DNA of 64,000 bases from Drosophila pseudoobscura (Eukaryota; Arthropoda; Insecta; Diptera; Drosophilidae): contig NC_046681.1 of assembly GCF_009870125.1 (NCBI RefSeq), forward strand, positions 6,771,001 to 6,835,000, read 5' to 3'. Position 1 is the stretch's first letter, and each line of letters starts with the position of its first letter. This document shows positions 12,773 through 24,502 of this stretch, in pieces. Under the pieces are notes generated by a model, which was not told where the DNA came from, did no database searches, and saw only the letters and a program-made list of their open reading frames with translations. The translations under genes were made by a program, and so were the position numbers.

Positions 12773-13139
12773 CTATACCCGATACTCAGTCTGCTCGTGT
12801 GCTGATGTCTCGCTCACCTCCGGCAGATCACGCACACTGCACGACGAAGAGTGTATGATAGAGAGAAAAAAAGAGAGAGAGAGACCGAGAATGAGAATGA
12901 GTAAGCGCGTGGAAAGCTTTGCGTAGCCACTGCAAATTCATTCGTTCCTTCTGGCTATGATAATAATATATAGTAGGATACCAAATTTGATTTCTCTAGC
13001 TCATACAGTCTCAGAGAACTAGGCGATTATCCCTCGGTGCTCGTCTTTTGATGCTGATCAAGAATATATATACTTTATGGTGTTGGAAATGCTTTCGTCT
13101 GGGTATTACACACATCCAGATCCATCAAAAAACAAATAT
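12773..13139 (+). mobile_element. Short, internally deleted copy of the same repeat
   Basis: It begins CTATACCCGATACT (13 of the 14 terminal bases of the long copy). It shares CTCCGGCAGA, GCGTAGCCACTGCAAATT, CCTTCTGGCTAT, GGATACCAAATTTG and the tail GATGCTGATCAAGAATATATATACTT, in the same order and orientation as 5987-7072. The GGGGGCGGAAG modules and the GACG tract are missing, and the right terminal inverted repeat is gone. It sits between the two lipases. Confidence 0.75.
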
Positions 13140-13503
13140 ATTCGTTAGGGGGGGTTTCAAAAAAGGCTACGACATCGAAATTGTCTTGACACAATGGTAA
13201 CTGTAGGTGCAGCTTTATATAGTAAAAATATATAGTAAACAATTGTTCAGAATTAACACTCTGCAATTAAAAAGTGTTTTAAATTTATTTAATATTATTT
13301 TTGTTGATTCTTGATCTTCGTATATTAATACATATTTGTATGCATGTATGTATGTATGTCTGTTTGTAAGTATTCAACAGTAAAGTAAACTAAATCCAAA
13401 TAAATACCTAACTATCGCTGACACCTCTGACCCGCTTTATACTGTAAGTTCTTAAACTAAAATAATATATAGATAGCTTATACTAGGCTCCATCGTTCCC
13501 CCT

Positions 13504-15522
13504 TCATATAACGGAGTTCTCCTGATTTCGCATGTTCTCCAGCATGCGATCCCAGAGTAATTCCTTCCCATTGATGGCCCATATGAAGTCCAGGTGGTTG
13601 AACTCCGGATCGTCGACCAGGTACTTTGTCACGACATTTGGAAGCCTCTTATCCAGCATTTCCACATCCTCGGGAGGCGCCAGCCAGTCGTTCTTTCCGT
13701 AGTATAGCGCCACCTTGGCCCGGACATTCTCCAGCTTGTATGAGGGGGGATCCAAGGTGCCGTAGCGCCAATGGTTCCTCAGCCATCCATAGTCAAACTG
13801 TCTGAAGGCCCCGGACCTTTTCAACTGGCCAAAGTGTTGCATTTGCTTGGTAGAAGCCCCGGCCGGAGAGTGGCCCACAATCACCGGGAGCATCGTCTCG
13901 TTTAGTTGCAGCTTATCGAAGCCAGTGGTCAGAAAGATCACGTTCGAGCAGATCTCCTTGGTGATGGTTGTCTCGTCGCAAATGATCCGATTGAACATGC
14001 TGATAAACTCGTTCTTGGGCAGAAACTCATGGACGCCGATTAGCTTAAGGACCACCTGAAAGAAAAAGTCGAAAAGTGAGTTTACTGAAGAAGAATGTTG
14101 AAGAGAGATGTGGATGGGAAGAAAAGAAATGTTTAAGCCTGGAAAGATGTGTGAAAAAGATTCTTTATGCTAATCTTGTTTGTAATAATGATCTAAAAAC
14201 ATTTTCCCAAGCAAAAACTAGATCTTTTTCGATGGAAATCGTAGGATTAGGAATAGGAATAGGAACGGGGTAACTTACGCTCACCGATAAATGCCATTCG
14301 GCCAAGAAATTGACGACAGGACTCCGGCAATGCTTCAGGAAGGCCACTGGCGCCAGGGCCTGCATAAAGAAGATCTTCTCCATGTACTCGGGTCTCTCAC
14401 TGGCCATGATCCAGAACACTACGGAGCCCTGGGAGTGGCCAATGTAGTGCAGCTGACTGAACCCCGTGTTGTTGAGCACAAAGTCGATTGTGCTCGGTAT
14501 GTCGTGCTTGCCCATCTCGTGGAACGTAAAGTCCCAGAACTTGGCATGGCGCGTACTGTACTTGACGTGGTTCCTGGAGTATGTGTTGCCGCGTACGTTG
14601 GCCATCCAAACATCGTAGCCCTGCTCGTAGAGCAAGTATCCTGTGGGGGTTCGGGGGAGAAAGGCTCAATCAGAACGGGTTGTTCGATGGAGAAAACTCT
14701 TGCCACTTACCCAATCCTTTGTTGGGTCCCATCATCACCCAAGTGGCCGAACTGTCTAGCAGGCCATGCACAAGGAGCACGGGCATTCCTCCAGGACGGG
14801 CGATCCTGTGAAGACCGAGTATGTAGCCATCGTCCGTCTCCACGGTATGATTCTCGGCAGGGTAGCCATATTTTTGTAGCAGATGAATCTGAAAAATGGC
14901 AAAGGTTCATATGATGATTTTTAAAATATCTAATGATGATAAAACATCGCAGACTGACTCCATTTGAAATGCATTTGCAGGTCGGCGCTCCAAGTCGGAA
15001 GAATCTTACTCTTTGTCATGTAATAAAATATGACCTCACCTTTCGACTATTAAAGTAAGTCAAAATAAAAAAAATCAATTTTGTTGCGTTGCGTACTTTC
15101 GACTTGAACATTTTACAATACTCAAATCTATGCGGTCATAACACCAGGTAATGCCGGTTTATAATAAACACCTTCGACGAAAATACAATGATGATTAAAC
15201 CAAACAAAAAACAGGCGCAAATCGAACTGCTCAAAAGATTATTTAGCTTCTGTTCAACATTTGTTTGGGTTTGGGTTGGGGTTTGGTCATGGCTTACCGT
15301 GTCCAAGTGCGAATCTTCCAATATATTGGGATCCACATCGCTCTCTATCCGCAGGTTACTGTCCGCGACTATGGAGCGCCCCAGCCAGCTGGGGGACTTG
15401 AATTGGACGTTGAAGAGGGTGACATTGCCCAGCACCATTGCCAGACCGGCGCTGATCTCCGGCTGGACCAGGCACAGGCATAGGGCGCCGATGAGCAGAC
15501 TCGCCGACGATGATAATGACAT
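13504..15522 (-). CDS. Lip1: Secreted acid lipase, probable Lip1 orthologue
   Basis: Four exons on the minus strand: 15522-15298, 14888-14711, 14640-14279 and 14055-13504, giving 438 residues. Residues 1-25 look like a signal peptide (hydrophobic LLIGALCLCLV). The mature protein has the KYGYPAE lipase-associated start, the HGLLDSSATW oxyanion region, nucleophile elbow GHSQG (Ser204), the GHSPAGAS segment typical of the cap, Asp378 (GKNDW) and His409 (FNHLDF), so the triad is intact. It is a neutral lipid hydrolase acting outside the cytosol. Exon 3 has two donors six bases apart (GTGAGC then GTAAGT, 14284-14273); the downstream one matches the length of the neighbouring lipase. The name Lip1 rests on remembered resemblance and the approximately 439-residue length, not on a search. 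A strong Inr plus MTE promoter lies just upstream. Confidence 0.9.
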
Positions 15523-15613
15523 CTCTGTATCTGTCTCTGTATATACTCTATATACTATATAGGTTGTGTTCTCCCTCTCGTTGGGGGGTTAGGATCTCTG
15601 GGGTCTGTTAGCT

Positions 15614-15644
15614 GCGTTCGGCTCGAGTCACAAGTGTCGACTGA
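15614..15644 (-). promoter_or_regulatory. Inr + MTE core promoter of the Lip1-like gene
   Basis: Reading the minus strand, TCAGTCG (15644-15638) is a perfect initiator with A+1 at 15642. CGAGCCGAACGC (15625-15614) matches the motif-ten-element consensus CSARCSSAACGS at every position and occupies exactly +18 to +29. The resulting 5' UTR would be about 120 nt. No TATA box is needed with this pair. Confidence 0.75.
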
Positions 15645-15811
15645 CGGCAGTTTCAATTTGCAACCGACAAAGAAACTTTCTGCGAGAGAGAAATTCGACT
15701 CTATTGTATGTCTGTGTGCAGCAGGGTCCGGGCATGTACTAGCACTTGTTGGTGTACAATACTTTCAATTAATTTTGAATCACCAAAACAGAAATATTGG
15801 TCAGGCACGGC

Positions 15812-15849
15812 GATAACCCCGGTTGGCCGCTTTCATCACTTGCTGATAA
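15812..15849. promoter_or_regulatory. Two GATA sites upstream of Lip1-like gene
   Basis: GATAA at 15812-15816 and GATAAG at 15844-15849, 170-210 bp upstream of the predicted start site. Midgut and fat-body genes in flies commonly use GATA factors; the link to this gene is inference from position only. Confidence 0.35.
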
Positions 15850-18144
15850 GCCGCGCCAAAGAGTCCGGCTTGAATCGATCTTGACTTTGACTCCGCTTAC
15901 GCACGAGACGCCAATCCGTCCCTCAACAACAACTGAAGATGTTTTTTTGTATTCGATGGGGGTCTACCTTGGCTACAATGCCCCGACCAATAAACAAACT
16001 AGTCAACATGTTGCCAAGCCAATTGATTTCATAATATTTCTGCTCCATCCCACTCTCCCGACTACCCATGCTACGGTGTATAGCAATTTGTTGCTGGCTG
16101 GAAACAAATTTTTAATTATATTTATTACAGGCACCATTTTATAATTGATCATGCCTATCATGATGTGTATTGTAGGGTATATATAAGTCCATATGTAATG
16201 GGCCTTGGTGCTGCCCACCCAGCACTTGACCTAATAATCATTATCTGAAAATACCCCATTTCCAGCTGATTAGAAAACTATGAAGAAGGTTAAATGTTTT
16301 ACTAGTGAGTAGATTTACTAGAAGAAAACAAAGTCCGCGTCCAAAACTATCAATTAGATTTCAAAGCTTTGAGCAAATTATTTATGACAGACTGAAATTG
16401 AGCTGAAGAATACAAAACTATACTTGAATGGCATATCCGTAGTAAATTTCTATTTATATGGTTATAGGTACCTATTAGTGTTAAGTATTATGAATACTTC
16501 CACATTCAAAATTGAAACAAAGAAACGTGAATCACATTAAATAGATTAGCGATGGATCCGAACAAAGTGCAACTTTTGCCCGAACAGTAGGCCCAATTCC
16601 ATTAAAATACACCCAATATTTTCTAAAATTGATTCGCAATTGCTTCGCTTGAGCGCCAACCCCCGGCTCACTCGCTCGCGCCGATGTGAGTAAAGTATCG
16701 TATTAATGGTCAAAATTGTTGCCCAATTTTCTTCTTAGACGTTCTCTTCAACTTGTTTATATTGTATTCAAAATTTCCATCCCTAGTTGTAGATTCTATT
16801 CGAAGACTCGAATATTTTCCACTTTGTTCATTTGCCCATTGAAGCGGAACCTCCCGCCATCGTGCAAGTACGTGTATGAAACACTCATCAAATTACTCAT
16901 TTATTGTCCACAAAATAAGAGATTACCTATTTACTATTTCCCGATCAAAGTTCAATTAACTACGCCAGACTGCAAGCGGAGTAGGCATTACTGCCTGTCA
17001 TTACCAGATATGTACATATAAACAATTTATCGCACTTTGATAGGAGCTCGATAGCCGAGAGAGAGAGAGACGAGACTCGAGTTCGGACACACGAAATTAA
17101 TTTTAGAAATATTTTATTTGCTGACGGTAAACAATAATCCAATAATGGATGAGCCAGAGATAAAGAGGAGCGAAATCACAGCGTGACTGGGAGGGGGAGT
17201 ACGCTTATCGCACCGCACAGCAGGGGGAGTTGAGTGGAGCTAAGCCCGAGAGCGGGCCCTAGCCCGAGCCCGAAACGAGTGTTATTCAATTATTAAGTGT
17301 AGCTGATTCTGCATTTAACGAGCAAACACATGTACATACATATGTATATGTTTATATGCATACAATTTGTATATATGTACATCTGTCGGTTTACAGTCCC
17401 GGCAGCTACTGCTATAGATCCATATGCAAAATAGCACAAACAATGTGCAGTTCATTAAATGAGTCGTTGAGCATAAATATATATAAATATATAAATTTAT
17501 GCATTTTATTCCCCTCCCCTCGACCTCTGCAATGTCAGCCGATTCGTTATTATCATATGAAAAGCGTTTCAGTATCAGCTTGAAACTCGTTTTCGGGCCT
17601 GGCAACATGTTGCCACGCAGAGATGTTGCCGAGAGTCAATCAAACTCCCTTCTGGACAATCCGATGACGTTTGGAATAGCTTTTCACATTATTTACACTG
17701 CGGTTGGTTTTTGGGGACATCCAATGCAATCGAACGCAAATATCCGAATTGCCAAGCTAACCACTCGATTCCATGACATTTTCAGCCTTTCAAAAGCCCT
17801 CCGGGTGCCCGTTGGGAGCCGATACCGCAGGCCGCAAACAATCGACTGACACAAAGAGTGGCATATTGCCTCCAAAAGTTATATTCAAACTTTTAATAGT
17901 TCCCAAAGTTGGAGGGCGAGAGAGAAGGGGGGCGAACTGGTGTAATAGATGCCAAAAGTGAGTTATGTTGTGGGAATGGGTAAGCTGGTCAAAAATGTAT
18001 ATTCATTCGAGATATCTTAAACGTAAATCAAAAGTCATATTTACCGATTACATAAGTAGCTAATAAATTAAAAAATCTTGACATGTGCGAAAATCCGACT
18101 ATCCGATACCCGATCTTTAGATCTGTACAAAACCAGAATGAGAG

Positions 18145-18200
18145 AAAAAAGAGACTTAAGGACTCGAACTCTATGCCCTAGAGCCCTAACCGACTCAGAT
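18145..18200 (-). other. tRNA-like Pol III promoter relic
   Basis: On the minus strand GAGTCGGTTAGGGC (about 18197-18184) resembles a tRNA D-arm/A box, and AGTTCGAGTCC (18170-18160) is nearly a perfect B box/T-arm. A run of six T follows at 18150-18145. Only about 13 nt separate the two boxes, too few for an anticodon arm, so it is not a functional tRNA. It may be a tRNA pseudogene, a tRNA-derived element or chance. Confidence 0.3.
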
Positions 18201-20180
18201 GTGTCTTTATTGTGGTATTTATAGCATCTCACAAGCATCCGAATTTGTAGCAACAGGTTTCTGTCTTAACTTTAATATCCAGTACTTTAACGAGAAGAAG
18301 AGTCGCAGCAAAATACCGGAAAATCGACCACTTGAAGGCTATGAAAGAGCGACCTACTGAACACTCCACGCTCCACAGGAAGGAAGGGGCATGGAAATCA
18401 ATGTGAAATTCGCATAAGATGCGGGCGTTTGAGACCCCTGGGATTCGGGAGGGTGAAGGAACTCCCCCAACGAAAAGACAAGAAGAAATTTCGCAAATAT
18501 GCGAGTCTGAGCCGTAAGTGCTCAGTGTGTCAATGTGGCAAATGTATCTGTTCTCGAGGCATTGTATCTGTGTATCTTCACCTCGTTGCTAACCCTCTGA
18601 ACACGTACTCGACGCCCGGCACTCGTTGCTCGGATCAATTTCCAGAACAAGATTTATGCGCTTGCCAAAAAGGGGCCATAAAATATTTATTGTTTTCGAC
18701 TTGCACGGTCCTGATAAGCAGCAGCATCCCGATAGGCATGAGGGCAGGCGCAAGGATGCTCGTGAGGGGCCAGTCACGAGCAGAACAAAGAGCAACAGGA
18801 ACAAGAGGCTAAGTAGCCCACACCAGGACCCGGCTCCTTATCCTGTAATGCGATACGAGTTGGGTGAGCGGGGCAGAGCCGTGAAATATTACCTTTAAAT
18901 AAGAATTTATTTTCATGCTAAATTCGAAATTTAAATGAGAGTACCCAGCATATCCCTTCCATCCCGTGAGAATAACGGAGAGCAGAGAAATCAATTTCAA
19001 TTACAAAAGAGCAATCAAGGAAGATAGGATCTTCGGCTTGGTCTGGAATCTGTATAATCAAGCATATAGGTTGTTGATTTATCTAGAGGTAATGAAAGAG
19101 AGAGTCCTGCATGAATCCACAGGAATCGATAGATATATTTTATTTAGATACATGTGCACAATGTATTCCGATTTCGACTCATCAGAACAGTAGTTGAGAT
19201 CATAAAACTCTATTGAAAGCAACCCGCTTTTAACGACCAATCCCGGGAAATATTCTTTATGGCCATGCAATAAACCCTCTTCGTTTCAACAGTAAACAGT
19301 ATCGTTTATCTATCATAGAAATGATTCAGGTCTGTACATTTCCCGCACATATGACATTCAAATGTTTTCCGATTCAATGTGTCTGAGCTTCACTTAACCC
19401 TTCAGTGGCCGCAACATCTGCAGCGATTTATACAAATAATTAACTGTCAACTGCAGGCAGCAGTCGGAATTTTCCGCTTTCCTTCCCCTTCCGGCTAAGC
19501 GACACCTTGAGGGATCAGCACGTCTGCCACTCCCTACACACTCGACTCGGTTGAAATTATAGGCAATTTTCGCTGGCGTTCCGAAAAATGTGAAAAATGA
19601 AAAATATAAATAAATGTTGATGATTGTTTGGCAGCAGGGAGGCAGCAGCTACAGGGACGGAGGGACAGGGTGATTTATAAAAATGTGCGAGAAAAATGAT
19701 TTTTGCACGCCTCAGAGCAGTTGACAGGCTCAACCATCAGCCATCATCCAGGAGTCCTGGGCCCTGAGCCCTGAGCCATCATCCACTGCTGCTCCTCTCG
19801 ACTGCCAAAGTCATTAACTCGACAAACCGCGTCGCCGTCAGCAGAGCAGCCAGAGATGGCAGGGATGGCAGATGGGATTCGTGAGATTTGTGATTTGAAT
19901 ATAGAAAGTCGGGCATGGGACCCATGATCTCTCAGAGGGAGATCCCTAGTTAGGAGATCCGAAAGTGAATCATTTTTTAAGGTTACTATTTGACTGAACT
20001 TACATATATGCTATGGAAATAATCCAGTTATCAGAATAATCGGCTTGTCGAATACCTATCGTACCCATCCCTGACGTGGACGTGGGCGTGGGCGTCGATG
20101 CCGGCAGAGGCGAGTTATGTGTAAGTGGAGCGGAAGTGCACACATACACAGCACACACAGCCTTTGTGGGTGCTGTTGCA

Positions 20181-20221
20181 GGGGGCGGGGGCGGGGGCGG
20201 GGGCGGGAGCGGGAGCGGGGG
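20181..20221 (+). repeat. (GGGGGC)n tract with quadruplex potential
   Basis: Four GGGGGC units followed by two GGGAGC units and a terminal G run. At least six runs of three or more G fall within 41 bp. Confidence 0.85.
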
Positions 20222-23200
20222 AAGCGGTGAGGCAAAGGCAACTCGAAAAATGTTAAGGCATTCGTTATGTCAACAAGCAACAATAAGAGAGAGCGCTAGA
20301 AGGAGGGAATGAGAGACTGCTGAGAGGGAGAGAGATTCTTGTTAGGCACATTACATCACTCATTTTGAAGCAGGCTTGTGCATGTCCGTGCCCGCCTGTA
20401 TTTGTGTCTGTACTTGTATTTGTGTTTGTAATTGTAAGTCAGGAGTTTCCTAACGACCAACTTGCTTCTCCTCTCCTCTCCCCTCCCCTCCAATCCAATC
20501 CGCCTTTCGCTCCGCTGCACCGTTCTGCTTATTTTTTTAATGAAGTGCAGCTCCTGTTTCTGCAACAGACTCCCCGCCCCCCACTCCTCCGCCCTGCCTG
20601 CCTGCCCCGGCCACTTTCCGCTTGCAACTGCAGCCAAGCGACAAATGCCGCGCATTCTCATTTCCACAAACGTCTCGCCATCTCTGCGGTGGATGCGGCA
20701 CAGGAGAAGCCGTCGCACCGGGACGCAACCTGCACCCGGACCCTTCTGCCGCTTCCTCTGCTTTGTGGCACGTTCATGGTCCCATTTTTCCTGTGTTCTG
20801 TGTTCTGTTTTTGCCCTTTGCCTTTAAAGGTATACAAATATCCTGCTTCGCTGAATCTTAAGTGGCAAATGCGTTAATTGGGCATTAAAAGGAATGTTGC
20901 GACGACGGCAGGGAGGGAGGGGTGAGGGTAAATGGGTTTAGGAATACCATTTTATGGTATTTTAATATATTTTGTTTCCAAGTGCAGGGTCACTACATAA
21001 AAATGCTCCATACATATGTTGCACATCGCATTCTGTAAGTCGCATAGGAGGACACATGCCTTTGCCAGTTACATCCTAGTTGTCTACAGGCTTACTCAAG
21101 TTTCTGGTATTTAATTGGGAACTAGTTGCTGACGTTCCTGGTAGCTGGTAGCTACATAGATGTACCTCCTAAATTAACACAGTTTAACTTCCATAACTCG
21201 AACGTCTGTAACTTTAATCTTCTGGGGGCTACAGCGTTACATCCAACCTCTTTAGGTCGAAGTATCCATAAGTCTAATGTTTTCTTGGATAATAGTGGTT
21301 CGACTTATGGATAGTATGTATTTCTTTTACTCACACTGCCTGCTTTACGCATAGCAGACCTCTTTATCAGATCTCATCAACATTATAGTCGTAAGGCAAT
21401 CGTAAGGCAACCATGCCCAGAATTGCAAAGTTGCCCAACAAATTCTTAAGTTATGTGAATAAGCAAAGGAAACTTTTTTCAGAAACTAGAAATTAAAAAA
21501 AAAAACCCTTTATTCTGTATACCATTATCCGGTAAAAGAGGGCCCAGTGCTAGTGTGCAGGGGTTTCTATCTTTCTACATAACATATATGTATGTCCTTA
21601 TATTAATGGATTTTAAGGAAAACTTTAAGCAGCGTAGAAATTTAGTTTCACGTTGCATCCTTTGCGATTTATTCCCCTCGAAATTGTTTCTTGAACTCCA
21701 CTTACAGCCGAGTCGCCCCTCCCAGCAAAGCGGATTGCTTTACCTGCCACTCCCCACCGCCATCTTGAGCATTGTCTCTCCACCTGCTCCACCTGTGTCA
21801 CCTGCTGGTTCAATCAACTAATAAACTCCCCGAAGCCGGCGCAGACTCCAAAGTGATTATTGATTTAATTACACATCAAAGCAGCAAAGACCACCCCACA
21901 GCGTGGGGTCTTGGCAATCAATGTACCTATGGGGGAATCTTCTCCATCATCAGCTGCTGTCGTCACTGTGCCGGAGTAATAAAATGCTAATGAATTAATT
22001 TTCGCTAGAACTTTGCAATAAAGTGACTTCTACCCCCCTCCCAGCTCCCAGCCCAGGTCTCTGCTCCCCCTGCCTGACGTCCTTCTGGAACGGCTCCTGG
22101 TGTAATATTGGCCCAAAGACAGTCGGGCAAGTGCATTAAATTTAATGAACTCTTATTACGTTGGAGCTGCAAAATGAATTATGCATTTAATATTATTATT
22201 AAACATACTGCCAGCCCATCAAAGCCAACTCCAAATATTTGATGTAGTTAAATTTTAATCGTTTTGCTGCCTGTTTACACAGGGGAGCCTTTCAAATTGA
22301 ATACATTCCCTAAATAGTTGCATTTAACAAATATTTCGAAGGGCGGACGGCTCCCTTTGAGAGGCAGCTACGCGTGAATGGGGAGCGGCACGGGGTGTGG
22401 GGTCCGTAGTCGTAGCCGTAGTGGGAGCCAAAGTCACAGGCACAGTCGGAAGCAGGCAAAAGCAATTTCCTAGTCACAGATTTGATTTTGTTTGCCCAAG
22501 CGATGCGGCATGAAATCGTTTGCCAAATGCCGAGTACCGAGTGCCGAATGCCACAGCGCCCAGATGTATCCCAGAGATACATTCGGCTAATGAAATGCAC
22601 GCTCTGCCCCGAGTGGGCCACAGGGCCCTGGATGCCCCGGCAGGGCTAGGCAAATAATCAACTCTGGATCATCAACAATAAGGGGGCCATTGAAACAGAC
22701 GGAACGCCGGCAAGGAGCTCGTAAAAAACTCACCACACGATAAAAATCAAAGGCAAGAATCAACCGGCAGAAATTCAATACAATGTGGTAAGATTGAGTG
22801 GCTTTTTGAGTCGACTGCTTGCTACCCTATTATCCAGTATAGCCTTTCTGCAGGAGGTATACTTCTACCCAAGGAACAAATGTATTGAAGAAAAGAAAGA
22901 GATTCATGTTGAGAGACTGAAAAACCAACCAAATGCCGGGGGTCATACATGGCTGCGGGTCCATTGTATCCTTTCACTTCCTGAGTACCCATTATTACAC
23001 GGAGACTCGCCTCCGCTGACCGCAAAACAAACTTTTTGTTTCAGATTTATGCGGCAATATTTTGCTTTGAAATCGGTTGGGGCCCCCCCCCATTTCCAGC
23101 CCAAAAGGGAGGGCACAAAGACAAATACAAATACACGTACAACCTGTAGCATTCATCCGCCTCTCTGGGTTTCGGTTAAACTTGAGTTCTATTTACATTT

Positions 23201-24466
23201 TGCGCTTGAACGCATTTTTATCTTTATCTCTCGTGGCAGGCGAGTGGCATGAGGGGCATGGATTGGATTGGAGTGGAGTGGAGTGGAGTCGAGGGAAAGC
23301 ATCTAAATTTTAAATTGAAAATTGATTTTTCCAAATGTATTCGCAATTCTTTGTTGTTTGACTAGAATTTGATTTGCTTTGCTTTGCGTTGCGCTGCTCG
23401 AATCGCTGGCTGGTCAGTTTTTTTTTCGATTGATTTCGCTTCTGGCCAGCGGGCAGATTGGAAAATCCTCCCCCGAAGCGTTTTTATGATAAGCCTTGTG
23501 AAAGGAAGCGGAAGTGGGATGATCCCCACAGTGCGTCTGCCTTAGATTCATATGGTATGTGGCATACATTTGGGCGTCCAGGCGGCAGGGCCGTATAAAT
23601 AGGGTAAATGAAATGCAGAAATTTGGTAATATATCGGTTATGCTGTAAATATTGAGCACAAAACAGATCCTACATCAGTCAGGATTGTTTACGATACAGG
23701 GAAAAGAAAAAGATACGAGTATCTTCGAGTACGAGGGACACGATTGAGCGAATCTCCCTAGAATCTGTCACAAGAATTTGAGAATTGAGAAACTACCCTG
23801 AAAAACCGCATTCCGTACAAACTCTCAGCCTAAAAAGAATCGATATAAGAGGGTCCATATAAAAGATAAAAGTACCTACACAATACATACTTTTTAGTTG
23901 TGCTCTCCACAGAATTCCTCCAACAGGAGATTATAAATTATTAGTTATCATCGCTTAAAGTATCCTTGGTTACAACCCCAAGGATTTTCCTGTAGAGCTC
24001 GGCCATTGTTCCCTTTTTATTTACTTTCCTTTGAACACACCTTTAACTTCTTTTCTTCTTACCCTTCTGGCCAAAGTCTTGAAGAGGGTCTATTGATTTT
24101 CTTTATTCCTTATCTTAATTTGCTGTACCAGTTAGCGGGTGAATTTGAAATAATATTAAGACAAATATAACACAGGAGCAGAAGCCTTGCGCCAGGGAAG
24201 CCGGTCATAAGCCTATCAAAACGTTTTTATTGGACCCCTGCACGCGTCTGGGCGACAAGCCCCCACAGGACTGGCAGGGAGTTCCTTTTGGGATTCCCCC
24301 ACACGGTCGACGACAGTTTCGCGTGTGTTTGCACTTTTCCGGTCGTTTTTCTAGCTTTGAAGCGACTTCTAGGCCGCCATTTGGGGGATGTTGGTCTTGC
24401 ACCACAGAAATTGATAGCGGACGACAAATCATACCTTGAGACGGAGTCAGATTCGGTGCTTGGTCC

Positions 24467-24502
24467 GGGGCTGGGGATGGGGATGGGTCTGGGGCTGGGG
24501 CT
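24467..24502 (+). repeat. G-run array (GGGGCT/GGGGAT)
   Basis: Six runs of three or four G spaced by two or three bases. A second potential quadruplex-forming tract in the desert. Confidence 0.75.

Noticed and set aside
20365-20877. 170-codon frame
   Set aside because: CT-rich low-complexity DNA yields a Pro/Leu/Ser-rich reading; start and end lack gene context.
22785-23252. 155-codon frame with a hydrophobic start
   Set aside because: No methionine at the opening codon, no recognisable family, neighbouring frames equally long.
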